Source of the DNA: Muricea muricata
Taxonomy: Eukaryota; Cnidaria; Anthozoa; Malacalcyonacea; Plexauridae
DNA length: 64,000 nucleotides
Direction of reading: 5' to 3'
Assembly (NCBI GenBank): GCA_963855995.1
Contig: OY979718.1
Location: forward strand, 33,050,982 to 33,114,981
Below are positions 54,361 through 64,000 of the stretch, one piece after another; positions within the stretch are counted from its first letter, which is position 1; each line of letters opens with the position of its first letter. Both the position numbers and the translations under genes were made by a program. Below the pieces are notes generated by a model. That model was not told the DNA's origin, did no database searches, and worked only from the letters and a program-made list of their open reading frames with translations.

Positions 54361-54538
54361 TTTCAGCAGTCTATACACGTTAATACACACAAACAAGAAT
54401 AATCATACAGCGTTATAGGTTTCTGGTTAGTTATTATTGAAAACATTTTTGCAATAAACACAATTAACTATAAATAAGGATGCCTGCATTACTGTATATA
54501 TGCTTTTTATATAAATGCATACTTTGTATTATTTACCT

Positions 54539-54803
54539 GAGTATGGTTCCTGAAATCTTCAAAAAGTTCTTCAAAATAGTTCTTTAAGTATTCAAAGATT
54601 TTCCTACTGATCTTGAATTGGTATTTGGCAATCCGTGCATTAACTAACATACGGCATGCCTTGAGCTTTGTCTGTCTCCAGCGCTGCTGTGTTATTGCCG
54701 CCACACTTAAAGATCTATCAGCAAACGATTTAAGTACAGTATCTTCCCACAGGGTGGAAAGTAACCATGCCTTCATTGGAGCGTAACGAGTAGCAGAAAA
54801 CAT
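54539..54803 (-). CDS. Unrecognised possible exon, minus strand (98-codon open frame)
   Basis: The ATG at 54803 has a favourable context (AAGAAACATG). The frame is helical and basic (LKACRMLVNARIAKYQFKISRKIFEYLKNYFEELF). An ACTCAG|GTAAAT donor at about 54539/54538 would end an exon before the frame fades. No family recognised. Confidence 0.3.
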
Positions 54804-55162
54804 GTTTCTTTACATTTATAAGCGCCTTAATTTAAACTTTTAAAGTTAAAGTTAAAAGTAAAATTTTGAAATGCAATCTGCTGATGTGAGTAGAGCCAAC
54901 GCGAATCGAACAAGGGTTAATGTTCAAGAGTTGTTGTCTAGATCCGATAATGAGAGATTTAGTTTTATAACACAAAATCTCAACACGACTTATAGCGTTA
55001 TTTTAAAGGGTATTGGCAGCCAAAATTTTTATTGTGTTATTTAAAAGTGCTTACCAATGTAAGAATGAATATGGTATCAATTCCGCGCCAAAGTCTTTTG
55101 TTTAAAAGTTATTCGTACCTTAATTCGCTCAAATTTTGATTATCATCCGCCATTTTGAAAAT
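54804..55162. other. Promoter-like upstream segment shared in inverted form with 63.03-63.24 kb
   Basis: It contains GGCAGCCAAAATTTTTATTG and CCGCCATTTTGAAAAT, both matched by the reverse complement of the segment around 63103-63240. The downstream part of the homology (TGACGTCATTAGTAGGGTA) resumes after the inserted palindrome. Confidence 0.45.
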
Positions 55163-55605
55163 GGTCATGGCTTTATAGGATACCCTAAAGGTCGAAATAT
55201 CGAGAGAGCACTGGGACCGAGTTGCCTCTGTGTTTTGTGTATCCCCATCCATATAATAACTATCAATATCGAGTCATTCTTGGGTTGTCACATTTCTCAC
55301 TCACTGGGACTGTATCTACTTCAAGAGGGAGCGCGTTGCGCGACAATCATTACTCGCCCTTTGGGCTCGCGCTTTAGCTAAATTTAGTGAAGTAGATACA
55401 GTCCCAGTGAGTGAGAGTAGTTTTAATATAGCAAAACAGTACGCTTATTGTCGTGCTACGCGCTCCCTCTTTAGCTAAATTTGGGTGAAGTAGATACAGT
55501 CCCAGTGAGTGAGAAATACACAAAACGCAGGGGCAACTCGGTCCCAGTGCTCTCTCGACATTTCGACTTTTAGGGTATCCTATAAAGCCATAACGTTTTG
55601 AAAAT
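55153..55605. mobile_element. Nested palindromic element with 10-bp duplication TTTTGAAAAT
   Basis: Element 55163-55595. The outer arms GGCTTTATAGGATACCCTAA mirror each other. Inside, GTAGATACAGTCCCAGTGAG occurs three times (one inverted). TTTTGAAAAT lies at 55153-55162 and 55596-55605. The related segment near 63103 has CCATTTTGAAAATAGTG with no insertion, an empty-site equivalent. Confidence 0.75.
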
Positions 55606-55747
55606 AGTTGTGAAAAAATTATCTTTCGGTCACGTGATCCAGTGTGACGTCATTAGTAGGGTAGCGCTAGAATAACAATATATTTCTCTACACGTGTTTA
55701 TTGAATTCGCGAGCTTTTACGAGAGATTGTGGCCTTTTTTTGTTGTA

Positions 55748-56365
55748 ATGGAAAATATCTATGAGAATCAAGTGGAAGCAATCTTACCCTACCAATATGA
55801 GCCAGAACCGGGCGCTGAAACATCAAATATTAGCGATGAAAGTGATTCCGAGCAAGGCAGTGTTTTGTTTTCATCTGAGGAGGAAGTTGATACGGAATGT
55901 CTAAGCTGGTGCAAGTGTGGTCATTGTGCTGTGTGCCTGTGTCTACGAAGATTATTGAGTGTTTCTGTTGCCTTGAAAAAGCGGTGGAATACGATGAATA
56001 CGGGATGTTTCTCAATCATGTAGAAGCACACGGCGACAAATGTTTGACAAAACATCCGGACTTTCGAGACAACGTGCTGTTGGAAAGTATGTCAAAGATA
56101 GATGTTTGTCACTATCTGGAAGAAAATTGGCCTTTAGATGATGGTGGTCCAGAGAAAGTACACAAGCTATATGGTCTAGTCTCTCATCAACGGTGTTCAC
56201 ATTGGATTTTCCAGATTTTGGGTAAAAAAAGATGAAGACCATTTTCTGCCTGTTTGTATTCAAGCATACGAGAACGCGTTGCGTCGCCTGATGGCCTATA
56301 CACACATTTCAAATATCCAAAAACATCAAAACGGTAATCTTTCATGTTTAATAGGTTACTTTTAA
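55748..56365 (+). pseudogene. P2RX7 C-terminal (zinc-cage) domain-like protein, two frame breaks
   Basis: From the ATG at 55748 the frame starts MENIYENQVEAILPYQYEPE and runs through a Glu/Ser/Asp-rich segment into WCKCGHCAV. The next Cys-rich part (ECFCCLEKAVEY, then LTKHPDFRDNVL and HWIFQILGKK) lies in a second frame. The final part (LPVCIQAYENALRRL) lies in a third frame that begins in an A7 run (56224-56230). CxCGxC...CCxE...C(I/L)TxHPxF...C and the W-I-x-x-LG end are the signature of the cysteine/histidine zinc domain at the P2RX7 tail. In cnidarians it occurs as small stand-alone proteins. Either a recent pseudogene or a gene with indel errors in the assembly. Confidence 0.7.
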
Positions 56366-57263
56366 GTAAATAATGGAAATTTGTAAATCATGATTATTTA
56401 GATTTATTATTGTGATTACTTAAAGTTCAAATCTTGTGGGCAAAACGACGTGTTTCCCTTATTTACATTTCTCTTGGACTAGGGCAATTTAAGCCTGTTC
56501 CTCACTAGCGACATATAAGCATAAGCAAAATAACAAAGGATAAATTTTTCTCTGAGGTTTACGAAGACAAAACAAAGAATTTTCTTTGAATTTGCTTTTG
56601 TTCTGTCATAAGTTATGCTCACAGTCTTATGCTTATGCTTATGTCGATGCTTATGTCGCGCGCTTCAGTGGATTTCTTTGTTTTGTCTTTTGTTTTACCT
56701 TGTGCTTATGCTTATGTCGCTACTGAGGACATATCTAACCCAATAACTTCACAGATTTTCCCTTGGTTTGTTTATTTATGAAAGTATGAAAGTTCAATCT
56801 CATTCACGATCTATGCACTTAGCTAATTGCATTTACATTTGCCGTCACATGACACTTCTACTGCCCTGCAGTTGCAGTTTCGTGTTGCGCATTTCCCCTT
56901 ACAAGCACAAGGCTTATTTTCTGACCTTTGTATTTCACTTGTAGGTAAGGCTGGTTTACTGAACCGTGACTTTCTGCTGAAATAAACTTATTCCACTCGG
57001 ATTTTTTTGGCTGTTACTACTACAACCATACACCGGACTGTACATGTTGCGCTTTCGGTTTGCATGCATGCTGTATAGGTCCTTCCGAAACAATGCGCAT
57101 TTGGAACTTGTCAGCACCTACACGGCAACAATTTAATTGCACTACGTTAGGCAGCTTGATCTCACCGAGAGAAAAAAACATTAAGATATTTATAGCGCAA
57201 GGTGTGTCCGGATGAATAAAGACATATATTCAGAAAGTATCGCAAAAGAATTCTGCTAATACG
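56366..57263. repeat. Inverted-repeat element at 56501-56735, otherwise no gene
   Basis: CCTCACTAGCGACAT-ATAAGCATAAGC at 56499 is mirrored by GCTTATGCTTATGTCGCTACTGAGG near 56735, with inner AAGACAAAACAAAGAA/TTCTTTGTTTTGTCTT arms. It resembles a hAT MITE, but I could not find matching 8-bp flanks. Confidence 0.55.
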
Positions 57264-57396
57264 TTAAGGCTGTTTTCACTAGGAGGAATTTTCCGCGCGC
57301 AGCGCAATTTTTCTTTGTTGGTGAGCTCTCAGGCAGGACTAATCGAAAAAAGACAAAGAAAAATTGCGCTTAGTCGTTGTGAAAAACAGCCTTTAA
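57264..57396. mobile_element. TTAA-flanked MITE, ~125 bp
   Basis: TTAA at 57264 and 57393 flank ends GGCTGTTTTCAC and GTGAAAAACAGCC. Inner arms GCGCAATTTTTCTTTG/CAAAGAAAAATTGCGC extend the hairpin. Confidence 0.65.
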
Positions 57397-58052
57397 TGTG
57401 CTATAGTTTGCCCTTGTGTACTATATGCGCCTTAATAACTCCTGGTGGCAAGTGTTCGTGAAAGTTCACACATGATTTAAATCAGAATAAAATAGTTAAG
57501 CAACAAACAAGCATGTAAATACATCGCATTTCAATTGGTTGTTAAAAGAAAACCAATCTCACCTTCTACAAAGCAGCTGCTGCTGGGTGAATTTCCTTTA
57601 ATTGCACCATCCTTTTGTTGTGTACCCTCCTGCTCGCTATCATCTGAACCTGAATCTATCGTTATAATTTCTATCACGGAAGTACGCTACAAAGAGAGTA
57701 TATATGAAACATCACTTTACGTTCTCAATTTTTCATTTTCTGTTTTTCACTCTTAAGGTGGCTCCCTACAGTTGCAGGGCAGATCTATATAGATCAGTGT
57801 GGAGCTTCGCCGACCGGCAAATGTTTTGAAATGAACGACACATGAAAAGTTGTGTTTTGAGGTTTTTCGACGGCGAAATCACCAAGTGTTCTGTGCATGA
57901 TAAAAAATTTGTGAAACCTAAACAGTATGTATGTTTTCAACTGCTTTTTTCTGTTTTCCAACCGCGTTTTCGTAAGCTTTTACGTTTAGCTCATTCTGAA
58001 ATGTTTTTCGTATGTCGAGTCGAAATTTTATCACGTCAACAATGATTTTATG
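57397..58052. other. Intergenic, nothing recognised
   Basis: A short palindrome GATCTATATAGATC lies near 57785. Frames present are short and unremarkable. Confidence 0.3.
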
Positions 58053-59514
58053 GATTTTAGCCCATAGGCGGTCCAATTCAGTGTGTAGTTTCATATAGAG
58101 ATCAGTGCACACATAAACACACTTCATACTTATCATTTATATACCCGGAGCGACAGGGATTCAGTGAAATATTTCCTGAAGTGATGATATATTCCCGAGG
58201 GCTTTAGCCCGAGGGAAATATCATCACTAAAGGAAATGTTTCACTGAATCCTCCGAGCGGAGGGTCTATAAATGGTATATTATACCGAAAATCATAAACT
58301 TCCGTAAGAATAAACTTTTAAGTTCTTCAAGTTGAACATACCTTCGTGAATATGATGCTCTAAAATACAAAATAGCCAGTTCTTTGTTTATTTTTATAAC
58401 GAGAAGTACAGATAATTCCTTTTAATTTTTTAAATATTTGTGTTTTTAACGTCCTTGTCCTCCAAAATACTTTTGTATACGAAAACTTGCCAATCTGTGC
58501 TTGCGTGTACAAGCGTTGCCATGACAGCATGAGAAATTTACTGAATCTCACTTTAAAAGTGAGATCATAGGTAGCCCACAAATTGATGGTATATTTTTTG
58601 TGATGCGCGCGGTTAATCACAAAAAATATACCATCAATTAGTGGGCTATCTATGGTGAGATTCAGTGGTATCTCACTTTAAAAGTGAGATACAGTGAGAA
58701 ATCACCTCATCACGTGGTAGAAATACGATATTTTGATCGGACAATTTGAATTTGAGGTATAATATATTATTATATAAATATCCTAAGGCTTGCAACTCTT
58801 TTACAGTAATAAACTGACACATGTTCGACTTTCGCTTTAAACAAAAAAATTCACACCATTTACCGCAACAAAACTAGATACAAATGATTTTGGATATCTC
58901 TTCTACTGTTCTACATTTCTAGATAGTTTTTAGACAAAAACAAGATTCGAAAATACGTAAATTTGTTCAATAAAAAGTGTTTTTGATCGAAATTTTCCGC
59001 GTAGATAGGTGGGATGCAAAGTGCCCTACAAACGTCATCCTTGGAAATGACTTCGGCTAAGCTGCTATTGGCTGATGAGCACTCGGGAACGCCGAAGAAA
59101 AGACGAATTCAATAGCAGCCAATAGGAACTTAGATTTGCTTAGCCGAAGTCATTTCCGAAGATGACGTTTGTAGGGCACTTTGTATCCCGCTTACCTACA
59201 CGGAAAATTTTGTTCAAAAACACTTTTTATTGAACAAATTTACGTATTTTGGAATCTTGTTTTTGTCTAATAAAAACTATCTAGAAATGTAGGAGAGATA
59301 TCCAAGATCATTTGCATCTAGTTTTTTTGCGGTAAATGGCGTGAGTTTTTTTGTTTAAAGCGAAAGTCTAACATGTGTCAGTTTATTACTGTAAAAGAGT
59401 CGCCAGCCTTAGGATATTTATATAATAATGTATGAAGTGCACGTGTGCTGTGACGTGTGCTTATGTGCGTACTGATCTCTATATGAAACTACACACTGAA
59501 GTGGGCCGCCTATG
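58053..59514. repeat. Cluster of three large palindromes framed by an inverted pair
   Basis: The outer pair is CATAGGCGG...TTCAGTGTGTAGTTTCATAT at about 58063-58121 and, inverted, 59455-59514. Inside lie palindrome 1 (58142-58280, centre CGAGGGCTTTAGCCCGAGG), palindrome 2 (58541-58664, centre near 58602, loop GCGCGCGG) and palindrome 3 (58765-59430, ~320-bp arms, centre near 59097). Arms are nearly perfect. Confidence 0.85.
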
Positions 59515-59679
59515 TTCCGCAGTTTCCTTCGGTAAATCTTTTTAAAACTACGTCCAGTTGTTATACCATATCTAAGGTAAGACATAGTTGAGTTTAAAAA
59601 AAAACCTACAAATACGTTTCCCCGCAAACCTTAAACATAGCGAAATGAAAGTAATTGTGTGTAATTGTATGTACCTGTT
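59515..59679. other. Short AT-rich spacer downstream of the minus-strand locus
   Basis: No feature recognised. Confidence 0.3.
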
Positions 59680-60111
59680 TTAATGTTTGAAAACTTGTTC
59701 CACGCACTCGTTTTTATGAACAGATAAATCTTTTTCAACACTGTAACAATCTAGGTCTGATTCCTTAAGTGCAACGCTCTCGTCGGTTTCACAGTTTGAA
59801 GTAGGTTGTGTTGAAGGGGCAACGTCTGCAAGTCGCGCGCGCTTGCTTTCATTGGGAAATACATCTTCTTCGGCGTTGTCGCAATGAAGATCAGAATACA
59901 AGCGGGCAGTTTCGGACGTGTTGTTCTTGTTAGCTATAATTAGGAAGAAATGAATTCCACAAACAAATTCGTTTTAAAATGGTGAAGCCAAAGGATTTCG
60001 TTCCATCGTCAAAATTGTCAAAAAACGCACCTGTATCTCCTATGACAATCTTTTGCTTCTCTGTTAAGACAACCTCACACGCGACACACCTTTTCAGATT
60101 CTGCGAACATC
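59680..60111 (-). CDS. 3' exons of an unrecognised minus-strand host gene
   Basis: Exon 60111-60031 (acceptor TGTTTTACAG|GATG, donor ATACAG|GTGCG) and terminal exon 59933-59680 (acceptor AATTATAG|CTAAC, stop at 59680) are separated by a 97-bp GT-AG intron. The phase is consistent (phase 1; the split codon is G|CT). The first exon encodes a Cys-rich piece (CSQNLKRCVACEVV) and the second a Glu/Ser/Asp-rich tail with a KRARL basic patch. The upstream exon is not determined; the RING exon at 61613-61729 or the frame at 60817-61035 on the same strand could belong to it. Function unknown. Confidence 0.5.
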
Positions 60112-60816
60112 CTGTAAAACATAGTTTCTCCATTAACAACAACAGGGGCATTTGTTTATTCAATTATGTCAAATTGCATGTGATAAAACTCATGACAATA
60201 TAGATAATTATCGCAATAAAAGAACAGTTTACGATGTGAATTTACCGCTTTACTGTGAAATGGTATGGGAAGCGAAAGCTAGAGTAACAGCTTTTGACGT
60301 ACAGCTAGCCGCCTAGCCTTCACGTATAAACCTTCAGTAGTTGTAAGGCGAGTATTGGTTTCGCCTCCGCTTTATTCAAATCCTGAAATGTGTCATAATA
60401 AATGAAAATATAACTTGTGATACACTTTGCAATTTTAGCCTCGTCTAAACACTGTTATTTCATTTGTTCATTATACAAAACAACATTATACATCGATGCT
60501 CCTACTTTAAGTATTTTGCTTAAAGAAGATGATTAATGTATCAATCATTCCATGGCAAAATACAAAAGAATAGTAACTCCGAACAACATTGTTATTGTTT
60601 TAATGAATCGACGTTTCGACTAAATTGTAGTCAAAACGAGATTGTAGTCGAAACGTCGATTCATTAAAACAATAAAAATGTTGCTCAGAGTTACTATTCT
60701 TTTGTATTTTATTAAAATACTGGGTGGCTCTCGTAACTATTCCATGGCAGACAGCAGCATATATAGGAAATAATGCACTCTTGCAGTTAAACGCATTTTT
60801 TTGTACACAATGGGTC
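60112..60816. repeat. Palindromic MITE at 60557-60710 within intronic/intergenic DNA
   Basis: AAAATACAAAAGAATAGTAA...TGAATCGACGTTTCGAC is mirrored by GTCGAAACGTCGATTCA...TTACTATTCTTTTGTATTTT, arms ~64 bp. The GTCGAAACGT...AATAAAAATGTTG segment recurs at about 62010-62036. Confidence 0.75.
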
Positions 60817-61035
60817 TCAATCTTGACGGACTAAAAGTAAGGAGGACTGTGAAATAGTAAACCATTGTCTGGTTTTGAAAACAGAGAATCGTTGTGATTC
60901 ATACCACTTATTTATGTTTGAGTCGGTTTTCTTTGATGTACCGACTACCGAGGTATTTATCTCGGATACACCTTGTCTTGTGCAAAATGGTCGCTCGAAA
61001 TCTTTCAAGTTGATGTATTCTTGTAGAAAACCTCC
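60817..61035 (-). CDS. Unrecognised open frame, possible exon
   Basis: Open minus-strand frame (KDFERPFCTRQGVSEINTSV... to VRQD stop) on the same strand between the RING exon and the 3' exons. It is polar, with no recognised domain. Several GT dinucleotides inside could act as donors, so the exon limits are uncertain. Confidence 0.25.
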   Translation of the reverse strand, partial: GGFLQEYINLKDFERPFCTRQGVSEINTSVVGTSKKTDSNINKWYESQRFSVFKTRQWFTISQSSLLLVRQD

Positions 61036-61612
61036 TCAAACATGAAATAAGTCAGATAAACACCTCGAAAGTCGGGATTTACGAGATATAAAGCCCTCGT
61101 GCCCTACGAGCCCTCGGGGTCTTGATACCACATAAATCCGTCCTTCTCGGTGTTTATCTCTTACTTACTCTATTGCAGTTAAACTATTTATTTAATAAAA
61201 TTAAAATTTTAACATAGAATGTGAAATCACCAACAATCCCTAGTCCAGGTCAAAGTTTTTGCGTTATCGACGATTATGAAATCAGTTTCAATGCTTTTTA
61301 TGCTAGAAAACACAAATTAAGGGTGTAATTTTATCGCCAATCGCAAGGGGTGAATATTAAAGCTGCATACCTGAACATGCCTTTAAATGAAAACACGGAA
61401 TAAAGATTGTGTCAACCTCATTTACGTTGCACAATAAACATTTTTTCTCCACTGGATATTTTACTCTTGCTACAATCTTTTCCTAGAGAAAACAAATTTT
61501 GAATCCCATATCATCGCAGGTTACGATTTTTACGATTGCTGAACAATTAAGTTAAATAGCAAAGGAAAGTTAAAATAGCTTAAAAAAATACAAAACAAAG
61601 TAGCGCACTAAC
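61036..61612. other. Intergenic or intronic, nothing recognised
   Basis: AT-rich; a small GAGCCCTCG/CGAGGGCTC-like inverted motif near 61095-61115. Confidence 0.3.
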
Positions 61613-61867
61613 CTGGCAAGTAGGGCAGCTGCCCAGTTTATTGCTGCATCCATAGCAAACAATGTTGTGTTTACATGGGTAAAATAGCGCATTTGCGCGT
61701 TCTTTTTTACAAGTGAGGCAGTGAGCCATACAAACACGAAATACTTTTATAAATTTTGTAACTAACGCATCGCTTGAAAGCTTGTATAATCTTCTGTTGA
61801 TGATCGCACGTATTGCAATAAATTCTTTGGACTTTGGAGCCTTGCAATACATAAAAGCGCCGCCCAA
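61613..61867 (-). CDS. RING-finger exon (IAP-type C3HC4), minus strand
   Basis: The frame contains AHCLTCKKERANALFYPCKH followed by NIVCYGC and GSCPTCQ: C-x2-C, C-x-H, C-x2-C, C-x2-C spacing as in IAP/MUL1-type RING domains, which act as E3 ubiquitin ligases. A splice donor TTGCCAG|GTTAGT follows immediately after the last zinc cysteine pair (exon end 61613), so at least one more exon is expected downstream on this strand. A methionine at 61729 would give a 39-codon start exon; the frame is open upstream to 61867. Confidence 0.6.
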
Positions 61868-62393
61868 AGCTTGTCAAGGTGTTGTGTTTTAACATATGGT
61901 CGGTTAAAGTTTTTGTATCGCTAATATATTTCCTGTGCGAAAATTGGGCGAAATTTGGAACCTTATAATGCGTAATCATCAGATTTCAGATGATGACAAA
62001 ATAAGGTCGAAACGTTGAATCAATAAAAATGTTGTCGTTTTTCGTAGTAACAGTAGTTGTGTATAATGCGTACGCTTGTCAAAGTATTGTGGTCCAAGAA
62101 AATAGCGCATGATGCCGGCAAAATGATATGATGCGAAAATTGTGCGTAAGTGCAGAACTTGCCTTCAAATAGCTTAAGAAGAAGATCTTGTATGAAAGGC
62201 TTTAATATTTACATGCTATATAGTCAGATCCAAGCTTAATGTTGAGCCTAAAACAATCAGAAACATATAAGCCTTATAGATTTTTACAAATTGGTTGCAA
62301 ATTGGCTGGAAAACTGTGTTTGTAACACCATAGTAATTCTTAAAAAATATTTCCCTGCAACTACGAATTCTTTTTGTAACGAATTTTTTCACG
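61868..62393. other. Intergenic; MITE end at about 61985-62040
   Basis: GGTCGAAACGTTGAATCAATAAAAATGTTG matches the arm of the palindrome at 60557-60710 in part, suggesting a related element end. No gene recognised. Confidence 0.4.
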
Positions 62394-62476
62394 AGTCCGA
62401 GTCCGGGTCCGAGTCCGAGTCCGAGTCTGGGTCCGAGTCCGAGTCCGAGTCTGGGTCCGAGTCCGAGTCCGGGTTA
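62394..62476 (+). repeat. Hexanucleotide (GAGTCC)n microsatellite with GGGTCC/GAGTCT variants
   Basis: About 14 units. Frames crossing it read (SE)n on the plus strand and (RT)n on the minus strand and are artefacts. Confidence 0.9.
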
Positions 62477-63029
62477 TGCAGTATGTCCACTTGTAATGCT
62501 TTAATGTGTTGCTGTTGTCTTCACCGGCATCATTTATACCGAAATGACTTTCAGACTTGGCAGTCAGATCGGTGAAAGCCCACACAAGATTTCCTATTCG
62601 AGAATCTATGTCAGTCTTTTGCAAACAATTCGGCATATTGGGTACAAACACCGCTATATGTTACATATTGACATATTGTCACCCATGTCTATGAGTGCTC
62701 GATGTCTAAAGCGATATTTTTAGTATAACATTACATATAGTATGTATCAAAGAATTGATACTGGTTTTTGAACGATATCTGCAATATGGTACTAATAAAT
62801 CATTAGAAATATATGAAAATTTGTGCATTTAGTACATAGGCCGACGCCCCGCATGGGGTGAAGGTCTCGGTGCGTTTAACAGTTCTGACATACGCGTTTA
62901 TTCAAAATAATGTTAAAAGGATATTTCGAGAATAGTAATACATATTTATTGCACATTTGCACAATTGTATTTCCTCTGCACCTTTTACACCTTGGCAATA
63001 TGCTCTTTAGAACGTAATATAAATTATAA
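62477..63029. other. Intergenic, nothing recognised
   Basis: AT-rich sequence without ordered features. Confidence 0.3.
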
Positions 63030-63350
63030 CTATCAAATTCCTCTTACCCTACTAATGACGTCACAAATGTATTTAGGCATAAATTAGCATAAGGCACTAT
63101 TTTCAAAATGGCGGCCGCACGAACAACATTTCTATCAATTTTCTCAACAACTGAATGTGCTGGACACACGAAAATGCGAAATTATTAAGTGTTCTATCGG
63201 TAAGTCTAATAGGTATAGGGAATAAAAATTTTGGTTGCCAATGTCTTTTGACATCAAGAATTTAGCACCACAATCAGGTGTTATGTCATCACGTGCTCTT
63301 CATGTGTAGGTGCTATTTTAACACCTTCAAAATGGTGTTAAATTAAGGTG
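63030..63350. repeat. Inverted relative of the 54.8-55.68 kb promoter-like segment plus ACACC-type array
   Basis: On the minus strand it reads ATTGGCAACCAAAATTTTTA, then CCGCCATTTTGAAAATAG and TGACGTCATTAGTAGGGTA, in the same order as the segment upstream of the P2RX7-like gene. Outward of it (63255-63350) are AACACC/GGTGTT motifs. Confidence 0.6.
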
Positions 63351-64000
63351 GTCTTAGACAAATATATATCTCTTAAATATTGTTTTTTTATCTTTTTACT
63401 TCTGAAAAATATAAATGATAGTGTTCAGCAGACACAAATTTACAAGCTTTTATAATTGATGTTGTCATAGTAACATATTTTCCAAAATACGCTTATATGA
63501 GTGACTTGCTCAGTCAACAACAGCTCAGTAGCATATTCCGATCCATGGTAAGACTCATATAGTTAGTCCCCCTAGCCTATAAACATTATGCATCACAGCT
63601 GGCTATGTCTATATATATATATGTACAAACCTTTACTGAGATATATAGACCCACACACAACTATACGCAGCTATACACGCCTATACGACTTATACACATA
63701 CATACATGTATGCATAAACTTTATTTTAACTCGAATTTCAAAAGTAGCTACATAGCTAATTTCTCTGCGTACCTAACCTTAAATTATCACAAAATACGAA
63801 ATTAAATACATGCTACTTATTATTCCCAAGCCAACAGGGCGAGGGTACTAATTCATCGTTCCAGGCGTGATATATGTATAGCATCCATTATTTGGTATAC
63901 AAAACCACAGATGAAGCCACGAAATTAGTGGGAATCTCCGCTGAACTAATTTAAGAATTTACACGTTGATCTATAAAAAATAAACTGAATGCAAACATTT
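63351..64000. other. Intergenic to window end; (TA)n and ATACA-type simple sequence
   Basis: (TA)n at about 63611-63622, then ATACAC/TATACG-type low-complexity sequence to about 63710. No gene recognised. Confidence 0.4.

Noticed and set aside
56499..56735. hAT MITE with 8-bp duplication
   Set aside because: The CTCASTAGCGACAT ends mirror each other, but I could not find identical 8-bp flanks, so only an inverted-repeat element is claimed.

Overview
The window reads as an AT-rich, repeat-dense, intron-containing invertebrate genome, most likely a cnidarian (anthozoan coral or anemone). The pointers are gene types often seen in cnidarian assemblies (a SWIM-finger protein, a P2RX7-tail-like protein, a SAP-domain ORF), several non-LTR retrotransposon 3' ends, and many foldback/MITE-type DNA transposons. 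The species assignment is inference. No rRNA, complete tRNA, CRISPR array or bacterial operon was seen.

The centrepiece is a Polinton/Maverick (virus-like, self-synthesising transposon) at 12489-33566. It is about 21.1 kb long, has about 0.6 kb terminal inverted repeats (TIRs), begins AGTAGTATAG and ends CTATACTACT, and is flanked by a perfect 6-bp target duplication, GAAAGT. Its left block runs on the minus strand: a Zn-ribbon array protein, a collagen/tail-fibre-like protein, a small acidic protein, the packaging ATPase, the major capsid protein, a small protein and a membrane protein. Its right block runs mostly on the plus strand: the minor capsid candidate, a chromodomain integrase, a large unknown protein, a GIY-YIG nuclease with a zinc finger, a cluster of small proteins, and a protein-primed family B DNA polymerase. 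A divergent promoter near 22.62 kb separates the two blocks. The copy is decayed: the fibre gene is split by a 3.3-kb DNA transposon and about nine other frame breaks are visible, several of them exactly in A7-A8 runs. I find no adenovirus-type protease. Recurrent intergenic modules (hairpin plus ACTATTAAAACGTTTC plus TAATAAAG-ATG) look like a reused terminator/promoter signal.

Left flank (1-12.48 kb): non-LTR retrotransposon 3' ends at 1-464, 2836-3692 (minus) and 8689-9775; a 1.9-kb MULE-like element with a 9-bp target duplication (5711-7583); several inverted-repeat or iterated-motif stretches; no convincing host gene.

Right flank (33.57-64 kb): a spliced SWIM-finger gene (36573-38884); a second copy of the 3-bp-target-duplication transposon (39636-42538) nested in a TTAA-flanked MITE; a 17-copy 31-bp minisatellite (43258-43794); two hAT-type elements, one splitting a SAP-domain ORF (44888-46303); a diverged local duplication cluster (46.7-49.9 kb) carrying a datable MITE insertion; another 9-bp-target-duplication MULE-like element (50707-52503); a P2RX7-tail-like gene (55748-56365); a cluster of giant palindromes (58.1-59.5 kb); and pieces of a minus-strand multi-exon locus including a RING finger (59.68-61.87 kb).

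The dominant theme is nested mobile elements. In seven cases the target duplications let the insertion be reconstructed to the base, and in three of them the reading frame or a paralogous empty site independently confirms it.
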